A DNA stretch of 64,000 nt, from the NCBI RefSeq assembly GCF_030818575.1, contig NZ_JAUTAL010000001.1, positions 2,170,001-2,234,000 on the forward strand. Reading direction: 5' to 3'. This document shows positions 9,550-18,046 of this stretch, piece after piece (within the stretch, counting starts at the first letter, position 1; every line of letters starts with the position of its first letter). The notes under the pieces were generated by a model. The model was not told the origin of the DNA and did no database searches. It worked only from the letters and a program-made list of their open reading frames with translations. The stretch is from Chryseobacterium camelliae. Its GTDB lineage: Bacteria; Bacteroidota; Bacteroidia; Flavobacteriales; Weeksellaceae. The position numbers were made by a program, and so were the translations under genes.

Positions 9550-9672
9550 CAGAGTCACTTCCAACACGTTTGGAACTTATTAAAAAAATAAGTATTTGTA
9601 ATATAATCATTGCTAGCAATGTTAGATTTCCGTTAGGAAAATTTGCCTCATTGAATCCCAAGTGACTCTGTT
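9548..9672 (+). ncRNA. Folded RNA between RT and SLATT gene (candidate RT ncRNA)
   Basis: A perfect 13-bp inverted repeat, AACAGAGTCACTT at 9548-9560 and AAGTGACTCTGTT at 9660-9672, encloses ~99 nt. Four hairpins lie inside: CCAA/TTGG with loop CACGT (9561-9573), CTTATT/AATAAG with an A5 loop (9576-9592), the palindrome CATTGCTAGCAATG (9608-9621), and TTTCC/GGAAA with loop GTTA (9627-9640). Two segments remain single-stranded, 9593-9607 and 9641-9659. It begins in the RT stop codon and ends 16 bp before the SLATT ATG. The density of perfect stems in such AT-rich DNA is far above background. It is probably the RNA partner or template of the RT. A translational control element is the alternative. 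Confidence 0.7.
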
Positions 9673-9688
9673 ATTTACAAATAAAATT

Positions 9689-10288
9689 ATGGAAAAAGAA
9701 TTAAATCGATGGTATAGAAAACTATGGGAAACCAAAGGTTGCAGATTTATCGCAGCGAAAAGATATGATAGATTGGATAGATATTCTACTATTACAATTC
9801 ATATTATGTCAGCATATCTATTATGTGCAAATCTAATAATATTGTTACCTAATAGACATCCCATTTTATCAAATGAAAATTTAAACTTCTTTTCTATATG
9901 TGCATCTATTATTTTGTTAGTTGTTTCTTTACATATACCTTCAAGAAAATATAATGAATTATCGCATAAATTTCATTCTTGTGCAAGGGAAATTAATTTA
10001 TTATATGATAAAGTATGTTATTGGAAAAATAATATTGATATTGTAGAAAATAAAGATATTTTAAAGCTTATCAATGATTATAATCTTATTCTACACAATT
10101 ATGATATTAATCATTCCAAGTATGATTACCATATTTTCAAAATTGAAAATAGTACAGAATATAAATTTAATTTTAAATTTTTTTTTAGCATTAAAACATA
10201 TTTTGCCAATTTCTTCATGTATTATTTAATTTATTTTCTTGCACTAATATGCCCAATTGCTATTTTTGTTATTTTGATGAATATTTAA
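9689..10288 (+). CDS. SLATT-type membrane effector protein
   Basis: A 199-residue integral membrane protein. A basic N-terminal helix (MEKELNRWYRKLWETKGCRF, then AAKRYDRLDRYS) leads into two close membrane helices (about 35-54 and 65-82). A cytosolic helical region follows (SRKYNELSHKFHSCAREINLLYDKV) and a third hydrophobic segment at the C-terminus (about 172-198). This is the layout of SLATT domains (SMODS/SLOG-associating two-TM effectors), proposed to be pore-forming or membrane-damaging effectors of nucleotide- or nucleic-acid-sensing defence systems. A GTG start at 9662 is possible but lies in the 3' strand of the RNA stem, and ATG 9689 opens the conserved helix. It is probably the abortive effector activated by the upstream RT product. 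Confidence 0.75.
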   Translation: MEKELNRWYRKLWETKGCRFIAAKRYDRLDRYSTITIHIMSAYLLCANLIILLPNRHPILSNENLNFFSICASIILLVVSLHIPSRKYNELSHKFHSCAREINLLYDKVCYWKNNIDIVENKDILKLINDYNLILHNYDINHSKYDYHIFKIENSTEYKFNFKFFFSIKTYFANFFMYYLIYFLALICPIAIFVILMNI

Positions 10289-10336
10289 CAATTTTATTTT
10301 CAAGAATTATTCTATCATTGAATTATAAATTTCATA

Positions 10337-10370
10337 TTAAAAACAGAGCCCACCATCCGGTGAGCCCTGT
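10337..10370 (-). terminator. Terminator of the RND efflux operon
   Basis: On the minus strand, ACAGGGCTCACC, loop GGAT, GGTGGGCTCTGT form a 12-bp stem with two mismatched positions, followed by TTTTAA. It sits 27 bp after the outer-membrane channel stop. It also marks the right edge of the AT-rich island. Confidence 0.85.
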
Positions 10371-10397
10371 AAGAAAAAAAATTAGCGATAGAGTTTA

Positions 10398-11873
10398 TTA
10401 TTTTTTAATGATATCGGGAGGTGTGAGGGGATTCTGGTCCCAGCCGCCACCTAATGCCCGGTAGATGGCTACGCTGGCTTTCAGCTGGTTGATCCTTTTT
10501 TCCACCAGTTCAAACTTAGATTCCAGGGCATCGCGCTGGGTGAGCAGCACTTCCATATAATCGGCCCGTGCGTATTTGAACAGGTCGTTGGAAATGTCGA
10601 TGGACTGAGTTAAAGCATCCACTTCCTGCGCCTTGATGTCGTAGCTGCTTTTCATGTTCTGAATTTTCGCCAGCTGGTTGGCCACTTCGATGTAGGCGGC
10701 CAGGACGGTCTGCTCATAATGGTAGACGGCCTGCACCTGCTTCGCATTGGCGTTGTAGTAGGCGGCTTTGATGGCGGCGCGGTTGATCAGCGGTGCGGTC
10801 AACTCGCCGGCCAGCGAGAACAGGAACGATTCCGGCTTGATGAGGTAGGCAGGATTGAAGGCCTGCAGCCCGATCCCGGCCCCGATATCCAGTGAAGGAT
10901 AAAATCTCGCCTTCGCCGACTTGATGTCCAGTTTGGTTGCGGCGAGTTCGTATTCCGCCTCCTTGATGTCCGGACGGTTTTCCAGCAGCTCGGAAGGAAT
11001 CCCGGCATAAACCACCGGCGGAACCACATTATCAAAATTGTCGTGGCTGCGTTCTACCGGCTGCGGGAACCTTCCCACCAGGTAATTGATGCGGTTTTCG
11101 GTCTCCACAATCTTCTGTTGGATGTCGTACTGCATGCCCTGGGTTTTCAGCACGAGTGCCTGGAACCTTTTCACGGCCAGCTCATTGGAACGGGCGTTCT
11201 TTTTCAGCTCCTTGATGATGTTCAGCGCATCGTTCTGGATCTTGATATTTTCATTCAGGATTACCTGTTCGTTATCCAGTGCCAGCAGCTCATAATAGGA
11301 ATCGGCAATCTCGGAAATAAGGTTGGTAACCATGAAGTTCCGGCCTTCGATGCTGGCCAGGTAACGCTGCACCTGCGCACGGGTGGCGTTGTGAAGCTTG
11401 CCCCAGATATCGGTTTCCCATTTCGCCTGAACACCGGCCCCGAAATCGAAGAGCGGATCCGGCATTTCTTTTCCGGGCTCGATCTCGGTATTGGCTTCCA
11501 TGGCGCCGATATTGGTGTAGCGGCTAACCTTGTCTACACCGACTCCGGCTTTCAGGCCTACGGAAGGAAGGTACTCCCCTTTCCGGGCTTTGATTTCATT
11601 TTTGGAAATTTCGATTTCCTGAAGCATGATGTTAAGCTCCTGGTTGTTTTTCAGGGCCTCGGTAATGAGGGCCTGAAGGTTCGGGTCGCTGAAATATTCG
11701 TTCCATTTCAGCTTCCCGGAATTGGTGGTGTCATTTTCGGCACCGGCATATTTTTCCGGTACGGTCCTGTTTTCCGCCCGCTGCTGGATTTCAACGGGCT
11801 TACATGCCGCAAGGCCGAGCAGCAGTACCGACCAGCCTGCGTATTGATATATTTTTTTTCTGTTCTTATTCAT
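10398..11873 (-). CDS. Outer-membrane efflux channel lipoprotein (TolC/NodT family)
   Basis: A 491-residue outer-membrane factor of an RND pump. The N-terminus is a lipoprotein signal (SVLLLGLAACKP, Cys24 lipidated). Two OEP repeats follow, rich in long helices (LITEALKNNQELNIMLQEIE, IELLENRPDIKEAEYELAAT), which trimerise into the periplasmic tunnel and barrel. PELLENRPDI-type and PSLDIGAGIGL motifs are typical of NodT proteins. It is the last gene of the operon and its start overlaps the RND gene stop by 8 bp, so the two are translationally coupled. A strong terminator follows. Length and motifs are complete. Confidence 0.93.
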   Translation of the reverse strand: MNKNRKKIYQYAGWSVLLLGLAACKPVEIQQRAENRTVPEKYAGAENDTTNSGKLKWNEYFSDPNLQALITEALKNNQELNIMLQEIEISKNEIKARKGEYLPSVGLKAGVGVDKVSRYTNIGAMEANTEIEPGKEMPDPLFDFGAGVQAKWETDIWGKLHNATRAQVQRYLASIEGRNFMVTNLISEIADSYYELLALDNEQVILNENIKIQNDALNIIKELKKNARSNELAVKRFQALVLKTQGMQYDIQQKIVETENRINYLVGRFPQPVERSHDNFDNVVPPVVYAGIPSELLENRPDIKEAEYELAATKLDIKSAKARFYPSLDIGAGIGLQAFNPAYLIKPESFLFSLAGELTAPLINRAAIKAAYYNANAKQVQAVYHYEQTVLAAYIEVANQLAKIQNMKSSYDIKAQEVDALTQSIDISNDLFKYARADYMEVLLTQRDALESKFELVEKRINQLKASVAIYRALGGGWDQNPLTPPDIIKK

Positions 11874-14800
11874 AATGGATCATGTCTTCGCTTAATGGTG
11901 ATTCGTCTTCGTCTTTGATCATCTTCCTGCCGTCTGATAATTTGGCAAAAATGTAGTAGAGCCCCGGGATCACAATTACCCCGAACAGGGTCCCGATCAG
12001 CATTCCGCCCAATGCGGAAGCCCCGATGGTATGGTTCCCGATTGCCCCGGCCCCGCTGGCAAATACCAATGGTACGAGTCCGGCAATAAATGCAAAGGAG
12101 GTCATGAGGATCGGCCTGAAACGGGCTTTTGAACCTTCAATCGCCGCTTCCAGGATGGAATCTCCCGACTGCCTTCTTTTCACGGCAAATTCCACGATCA
12201 ATACCGCGTTTTTACCAAGGAGCCCGATAATCATGATGAGCCCTACCTGAGCGTAGATGTCATTTTCCAGCCCCATCGCTTTCAGCAATAAGAAAGAACC
12301 GAATACTCCGACCGGAAGGGACAGTAATACGGCAAACGGAATGATAAAGCTTTCATACTGCGCCGCAAGCACGAGGTACACGAATACGAGTACCACGAGG
12401 AATACATAAATGGCTTCGTTACCGCGCTGCGCTTCATCATAAGACAGTCCTTCCCAGGCCACTTTATAGCCGTGAGGTAAGCTTTTCGCCGCAGTCTCGT
12501 TGATCGCCTGGATGGCATCTGCCGTGGTATAACCCGGCGCCGGAAGCCCGCGGATCGCTGCGGAGTTATACATATTGTAACGTGTGATCTCGTTAGGTCC
12601 CTGGGTCTTCTTCATCGTCATGAATGCGGAATACGGAACCATTTCGTCATGGTCGTTCTTCACGTACAGGTTCATGATATCGGTAGGCAGCCTCCTGAAT
12701 TCCGGTGACGACTGCACATATACCTTGAAGAACTGTCCAAACCGGATGAATCCCTGTTCGTAGGTACTTCCGATCAGGATGTTGAGATTGTCCATGGCTT
12801 TACCAATGGAAACACCTTTCTGCATCGCTGCATTATTATCGAAAACCAGTTCGTACTGAGGATAATTCGCAGCAAAGAAGGTAAATACCCCGGTGAGTTC
12901 CTTGCGTTTTTTAAGCTGAGCGATGAAATCTTTGTTCACCTTATCGAAATCCTGATAGTTAGTCGTTCTGTTAAGGTCCAGCAGACGCACGGAGAACCCT
13001 CCCGAAGATCCGAATCCGGGCACTGCCGGCGGTTCAAAGAACTCGATGGTGGCTCCGAGGTTTTTGGATTTTTCTTCCAGCTCTTCCATGATTTCCTTCA
13101 CATCATGCTTACGGTCACCCCAGCTTTTCAGGTTGATCAGACAGGTTCCGGCATTGGAACCACGGCCTTCGGTCATGATCTCATATCCGGCCAGAGAAGA
13201 AACGGATTCCACACCATCCACGCCCTGACAGATTTTCTGCAAAGCTCTGGACACTTTATTGGTCTGCTCCAAAGTAGATCCCGGCGGCGTCTGTATGATG
13301 GCGTAAATGGTTCCCTGGTCTTCATTCGGGATAAATCCTCCCGGCAAAGTTTTGTTCACAATAAATATCCCTACGCAGAACGCAATCAGGATTCCCCAGG
13401 TCACAAATTTGCGGCTGACGATCTTTCTTAAAAAGGAAGCATATTTCCCGGTAATTTTATCGAACCCACGGTTAAAGGAATCCAGTGATCTTGTGAACAG
13501 GTTGGATTTTTTAGGTTTCCCGTGGTTGTTCTTCAACAGCATCGCAGCCAGAACCGGCGTCAGGGTGAGTGCTACTACCGCAGAAATCACAATGGAGCTC
13601 GCCATAGTAATGGAAAACTGACGGTAAAAAGTTCCCACCGGTCCGGTCATGAAGGAGATCGGAATGAATACCGCCACCATAACCGCCGTAATGGCAATGA
13701 TTGCTCCGGCAATTTCGCCCATCACTTCTTTTACCGCTTTATACGGAGACATATCGCTCTCCTCCATTTTCGCGTGTACGGCTTCGATCACCACAATGGC
13801 ATTATCCACCACAATCCCAATCGCCAGTACCAAAGCAAAGAGCGTCACAAGGTTGATAGAAAGCCCGAACAGCTGGATAACAAAGAAGGTACCGATCAGG
13901 GAAACTGGCACGGCAATAATCGGGATCAGCGTTGAACGCCAGTCGCCAAGGAAGATGAATACCACAATCGCCACGAGGATGAAGGCATCCCTCAGCGTAT
14001 GCATTACCTGCTCTACTGAAGCATCGAGGAATTGCGAAACGTCATAACTGATTTTATAATCGACACCCGGAGGGAAGTTGGCTTTCATCTCCTCCAGTTT
14101 GGCCTTCACGTCTTTGATCACATCATTGGCATTACTTCCGTAATTCTGCTTCAATACGATGGAAGCGGAAGGATGGCCGTCCAGGTTGGAATAAATATCA
14201 AAGAATTCACTTCCCAGCTCCACTTTTGCAATATCTTTCAGCTTGATGTTTTCCCCTTCGGAATTGGAACGCACGATGATGTTCTCATATTCTTCCGGTG
14301 TGTTGTACTGGCCTTTGTAGGTCAGCACATATTCCAGCGACTGCGCCGCAATCCCCGAACTCTGCCCGATCCTTCCCGGACGCCCGATGATGCTCTGCTC
14401 CCCAATGGCTTTCATCACCTCATCCACGGAAAGGTCGTAGGCACGCATCCTATCCGGATTCAGCCAGATCCTCATGGCATACCTTCGGCTTCCCAGGATC
14501 TGGGACTTGGCAATCCCGTGGATCCTGTTGATTTCCGGGATGATGTTAACGGTAGCGTAGTTGTACAGGAATTTTTCGTCCATGTCCTTGCTGGTGCTGT
14601 ACAGGTTGACGTACATCAGCATACTTGGCTGGATCGGGTTCACCACTACCCCTTCTTTCTGCACGAGTTCCGGCAGGAGCGGCATCACCTGGTCAACCCT
14701 GGTTTTTACAAGTACGACCGCCTCATTGGGATTGGTTCCAGGATCAAAGACCACATTCACCGTGGCTTCCCCGGCACTTGTGGCATCCGTGGTGATGTAC

Positions 14801-15027
14801 CGCATCCCCTGAACCCCGTTGATGGCATTTTCTATGGTAATCAGTGATGATTTCACGAGTACATCCGCACTCGCCCCCGGATAGGCGATGGAAACCGCTA
14901 CCGTAGTAGGTGCAATTTTAGGAAATTGCTCGGTAGGGAGCTGCTTGATTGCCAGTCCCCCGATAAATAAGATAACGACCGATATCACAATGGCGAAAAC
15001 CGGCCTGTGTATTACTTTCTTAAACAT
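11866..15027 (-). CDS. RND efflux transporter, HAE1 family (AcrB-like)
   Basis: A 1053-residue inner-membrane proton/drug antiporter. It has the usual start FKKVIHRPVFAIVISVVILF with IKQLPTEQFPKIAPTTV, two groups of six membrane helices, and two large periplasmic loops. The proton-relay pair of Asp residues lies in TM4 (ALVLAIGIVVDNAIVVIEAV). The C-terminal half repeats the fold with GLLGKNAVLIVEFA, and the tail ends in EDMIHYE. Full length. It lies between the membrane-fusion protein (15 bp gap) and the outer-membrane channel (8 bp overlap), making a complete tripartite pump. Substrates are likely hydrophobic drugs or bile-type compounds but cannot be read from sequence. Confidence 0.96.
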   Translation of the reverse strand: MFKKVIHRPVFAIVISVVILFIGGLAIKQLPTEQFPKIAPTTVAVSIAYPGASADVLVKSSLITIENAINGVQGMRYITTDATSAGEATVNVVFDPGTNPNEAVVLVKTRVDQVMPLLPELVQKEGVVVNPIQPSMLMYVNLYSTSKDMDEKFLYNYATVNIIPEINRIHGIAKSQILGSRRYAMRIWLNPDRMRAYDLSVDEVMKAIGEQSIIGRPGRIGQSSGIAAQSLEYVLTYKGQYNTPEEYENIIVRSNSEGENIKLKDIAKVELGSEFFDIYSNLDGHPSASIVLKQNYGSNANDVIKDVKAKLEEMKANFPPGVDYKISYDVSQFLDASVEQVMHTLRDAFILVAIVVFIFLGDWRSTLIPIIAVPVSLIGTFFVIQLFGLSINLVTLFALVLAIGIVVDNAIVVIEAVHAKMEESDMSPYKAVKEVMGEIAGAIIAITAVMVAVFIPISFMTGPVGTFYRQFSITMASSIVISAVVALTLTPVLAAMLLKNNHGKPKKSNLFTRSLDSFNRGFDKITGKYASFLRKIVSRKFVTWGILIAFCVGIFIVNKTLPGGFIPNEDQGTIYAIIQTPPGSTLEQTNKVSRALQKICQGVDGVESVSSLAGYEIMTEGRGSNAGTCLINLKSWGDRKHDVKEIMEELEEKSKNLGATIEFFEPPAVPGFGSSGGFSVRLLDLNRTTNYQDFDKVNKDFIAQLKKRKELTGVFTFFAANYPQYELVFDNNAAMQKGVSIGKAMDNLNILIGSTYEQGFIRFGQFFKVYVQSSPEFRRLPTDIMNLYVKNDHDEMVPYSAFMTMKKTQGPNEITRYNMYNSAAIRGLPAPGYTTADAIQAINETAAKSLPHGYKVAWEGLSYDEAQRGNEAIYVFLVVLVFVYLVLAAQYESFIIPFAVLLSLPVGVFGSFLLLKAMGLENDIYAQVGLIMIIGLLGKNAVLIVEFAVKRRQSGDSILEAAIEGSKARFRPILMTSFAFIAGLVPLVFASGAGAIGNHTIGASALGGMLIGTLFGVIVIPGLYYIFAKLSDGRKMIKDEDESPLSEDMIHYE

Positions 15028-15042
15028 AATGCTGCTTTTGGG

Positions 15043-16125
15043 TTACTCGGCATACAGATCCAGGTTCGACATTACTTTTTCAGGCTTCTGGAACCTGGAA
15101 TTGATCTTCTGGTTTTCCTGCACCAGCCTCAGCCCGTCCAGCAAAATTCTATCATCTTTACCCAATCCCGAAGCCACAACATAAATATGCGGCAGCTCGG
15201 CAGCCACTTTAATTTCGCGGGCTTTCACTTTGTTGTCTTTGGTAATCACATACACATATTTTTTCTCCAGCTCCTCAAAAGTCGCTTTCTGAGGGATCAT
15301 TACCGCATTGGGATACGGAGAAGTGATGAGGATATTTCCGGTTTCCCCATATCTGAGGAGTCCGTTCGGGTTCAGGAAAGTGGCCCGGTAGGCAATGTTT
15401 CCGGTTTCATTATCGAAATCGGATTCTATGGTTTCCACCACACCCTGCTGGCTGAATTCTTTTCCGTTGGCCATTTTCAGGCGTACATGAAGCAGCTCGT
15501 TTTTACGGTCCGTCATCTGGTTCAGGTATTCCGCTTCCGGAACATTGAAATACACCCACATTTTGCTGTTGTCCGATAGTTCGGTAATCAGCTCCCCATC
15601 ATCCACAAGGCTTCCCTTGCGCACGTGCAGCTTTCCTACGATTCCGGAAAAAGGGGCACGGATTTCAGTAAATTTCAGGTGGGTATCGGTAGATGCCAGT
15701 TCAGCTTTGGCTTTGTCGTACCGCGCTTTGGCCATTGCCATTTCCTGGGGTGCCACAATATTTTTGTCGGAAAGGTTTTTGGTGTTCTGGTATTCGATTT
15801 CGGCATATTTTGCTTCTGCCCTGGCCCGGTTTACATCAGATTCATACAGATTGGGCATAATCTTAAACAACAGCTGTCCTTTTTTTACAGACTGCCCCTC
15901 GTCTACATAGATCGACTGGATGTAGCCCTTCTCCTGTGCACGGAGTTCAATGTGGTTGATGGAGCGGATTTGCGCCACATACTCTTTATCAATCAGGGTG
16001 TCTTTTACCAGAGGGCTCGTAACGTTAAATGTTGCTGCCTCCGTTTTTTCTTTCTTTTCAGACTGACAGCTTACGCACCAGAATATCAGGCACAGGTTTA
16101 CATACATGAGACTTTTCTTGACCAT
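15043..16125 (-). CDS. RND membrane-fusion lipoprotein (AcrA-like)
   Basis: A 360-residue periplasmic adaptor linking the RND pump and outer-membrane channel. It has a lipoprotein signal (LIFWCVSCQSEKKE, Cys20), and the lipoyl/barrel-sandwich half-motifs are IELRAQEKGYIQSIYVDEGQ and RAPFSGIVGKLHVRKGSLV. Between them lies an alpha-hairpin (EAKYAEIEYQNTKNL to AKARYDKAKAEL). The C-terminal beta-barrel and MP domains are present. First gene of the operon, with a clear promoter at 16160-16189, about 35 bp upstream. No local TetR or MarR regulator was found; a dyad overlapping the promoter suggests a repressor encoded elsewhere. Confidence 0.94.
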   Translation of the reverse strand: MVKKSLMYVNLCLIFWCVSCQSEKKEKTEAATFNVTSPLVKDTLIDKEYVAQIRSINHIELRAQEKGYIQSIYVDEGQSVKKGQLLFKIMPNLYESDVNRARAEAKYAEIEYQNTKNLSDKNIVAPQEMAMAKARYDKAKAELASTDTHLKFTEIRAPFSGIVGKLHVRKGSLVDDGELITELSDNSKMWVYFNVPEAEYLNQMTDRKNELLHVRLKMANGKEFSQQGVVETIESDFDNETGNIAYRATFLNPNGLLRYGETGNILITSPYPNAVMIPQKATFEELEKKYVYVITKDNKVKAREIKVAAELPHIYVVASGLGKDDRILLDGLRLVQENQKINSRFQKPEKVMSNLDLYAE

Positions 16126-16159
16126 GATCTTAATACATTTAAATAATAATTTGAAATTT

Positions 16160-16197
16160 GAAAAATAGGATGTCAGACTTTCATCACAAAGTGAAAG
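16160..16197 (-). promoter_or_regulatory. Efflux operon promoter with overlapping dyad
   Basis: On the minus strand, TTG at 16189-16187, then 19 bp, then TATTTTTC (7 of 8 to TAnnTTTG) at 16167-16160. An inverted repeat CTTTCA, 8 bp, TGAAAG (16178-16197) covers the -33 element and is a plausible repressor site. Confidence 0.55.
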
Positions 16198-16229
16198 CCG
16201 TTAGATTTTTTCGGAAAAGTAGCGTGAAA

Positions 16230-16691
16230 TCACAGCCGGATGACCCTGTACTGGATGTACAGATCATCACAAAGAGGCTTTAACAGCTCGGAATGAGCCA
16301 GTGAAACGGCAATTTTATGGTTGTGAAACGTAGTGACGAAATCCGAAATGAAATTCCAGAATCCATCCCTGAACAGCATCAGCAGTCCTGAGGAAGCCCC
16401 GGTTTCTACGGTATCATCGTTTTCGGGATCGTTTTCGGAAATATTAGCACGGATTTTATTGTAGAGCGGGTGTTCATTGGTCACAAAACCGTCTGTATCA
16501 TGCTCATTGATCAATACCAAAGACTTTACAGAATGTTTGTCCTGTGTCATGCGCGTCTCCGGGCCCAGCTCAAAAACGGAATCATCATGATCTGCAGAGA
16601 TATACTGCTGAAGCTGCCCATAATAAAATCCTAAGACGGTTAAAGCGGCAAACAGCAAACTGCATAGATATTGATAAAGTTTCCTTTTCAT
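16230..16691 (-). CDS. Hypothetical protein upstream of efflux operon
   Basis: A 153-residue protein of unknown function. A single N-terminal hydrophobic helix (LCSLLFAALTVLGFYYG) could be a signal peptide or membrane anchor. The rest is soluble with an acidic middle (ISENDPENDDTVETG) and a C-terminal segment FRDGFWNFISDFVTTFHNHK. It ends 104 bp before the efflux adaptor on the same strand, but the efflux operon has its own promoter in that gap. No motif identifies a family. Confidence 0.6.
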   Translation of the reverse strand: MKRKLYQYLCSLLFAALTVLGFYYGQLQQYISADHDDSVFELGPETRMTQDKHSVKSLVLINEHDTDGFVTNEHPLYNKIRANISENDPENDDTVETGASSGLLMLFRDGFWNFISDFVTTFHNHKIAVSLAHSELLKPLCDDLYIQYRVIRL

Positions 16692-18046
16692 TGCAGTACA
16701 AATGTAGTGAACTTAAGCTTCCCCGCAAATATGGAAAGATTAAAAAATGTTTAAAATTGAGCTTCAACAGGTGGATCCGACTGATTTTATTTGTACATGC
16801 CGCATAATGACCCACAGATTTTTCATGCTTTTCTGTTTTCAAAGCTAATTTCTTTCATCATTCTTATGTATCAAAGGCTTTTTTGTGACTGTTGTGGTTT
16901 TTAATCTCTCGCTGATCAGCAGATCAAGCAGATTTTTTCACGCATCATAAAAATCGTAGATTTTTAAAAACTTATGTGCTCTTCTGTTTGCAAAGCTTTT
17001 ATCTTCATAATTCTTAAGTGTCAAAAGCTTTTATGACTTTTGTGGTTTTTATTCTCTCATGGATTAGCATATTATTTTTCCCAAGTGGATCACACCACTT
17101 TAATTCTTATTAACACCACCCCGTCAAAAATTCTCTGAATTTTCGACACCCCTCCGAGGGAGGGGAATTTTGCAGCTGGTATTTGCGTAAACTGCAAAGA
17201 TTTTACGTGCACATAAAAATCGTAGATTTTTAAAAACTAATGTGATCTTCTGTTTTCAAGTTTGGATTCTTAAGATTCTTAAGTGTCAAAAGCTTTTGTG
17301 ACTGTTGTGGTTTTTATTCTCTCATGGATTAGCAGATTATTTTTCCCAAGTGGATCACACCACTTTAATCCTTATTAAAAACCACCCCGTCAAAAATTCT
17401 CTGAATTTTCGCCACCCCTCCGAGGGAGTGGAATTTTGCAGCTGGTATTTGCGTAAACTGCAAAGAGTACGTGCACATAAAAACCGTAGGTTTTTAAAAA
17501 CTTCTGTGCTCTTCTGTTTTCAAAGCTTTTACCTTCATTATTCTTAAGTGTTAAAAGCTTTTGTGACTGTTGTGGTTTTAATTTCTCGTAAATTAGCAGA
17601 TTATTTTTCCCAAGTGGAACATAACACTTTAATCGTTATTAAAAACCACCCCGTCAAAAATTCTCTGAATTTTCGCCACCCCTCCGAGGGAGGGGAATTT
17701 TGCAGCTGGTATTTCCGCAAACTGCAAAGAATACGTGCACATAAAAACCGTAGGTTTTTAAAAACTTCTGTGTTCTTCAGTTTTCAAAGCTTTTACCTTC
17801 ATTATTCTTAAGTGTTAAAAGCTTTTGTGACTTTTGTGGTTTTTATTCTCTCATGGATTAGCATATTATTTTTCCCAAGTGGATCACACCACTTTAATCC
17901 TTATTAACACCACCCCGTCAAAAATTCTCTGAATTTTCGCCACCCCTCCGAGGGAGGGGAATTTTTTTCTGCGGCTGGCTATTTGAATTAAAGTATCATA
18001 TGAACAGATCGCTTACCATACACATGACTAGCATCAATAGGTTGAA
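16692..18046. repeat. Dispersed hairpin repeat, copies 1-4
   Basis: Four copies of a ~265 bp non-coding unit, with the anchor CCACCCCGTCAAAAATTCT at about 17116, 17382, 17645 and 17910. Each unit contains the inverted pairs AAAATTC/GAATTTT, CCCCTC/GAGGGG and AAGTGG/CCACTT and the palindrome CAAAAGCTTTTG. The copies differ by scattered substitutions. The short frames inside repeat from copy to copy and are not genes. The first ~200 bp (16692-16900) is AT-rich with only weak unit similarity. Copies 5-8 lie at 19.8-21.6 kb. Confidence 0.9.

Noticed and set aside
8170..9672. Retron or group II intron
   Set aside because: The stem at 9548/9660 recalls retron a1/a2 repeats, but it lies downstream of the RT, the protein lacks the retron NAxxH and VTG motifs, and no intron domain V or maturase endonuclease is visible.
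11043..11918. Plus-strand 291-codon frame
   Set aside because: Fully antisense to the outer-membrane efflux channel, whose family motifs are clear.
14032..14847. Plus-strand 271-codon frame
   Set aside because: Shadow of the RND transporter, which is complete and full of family motifs.
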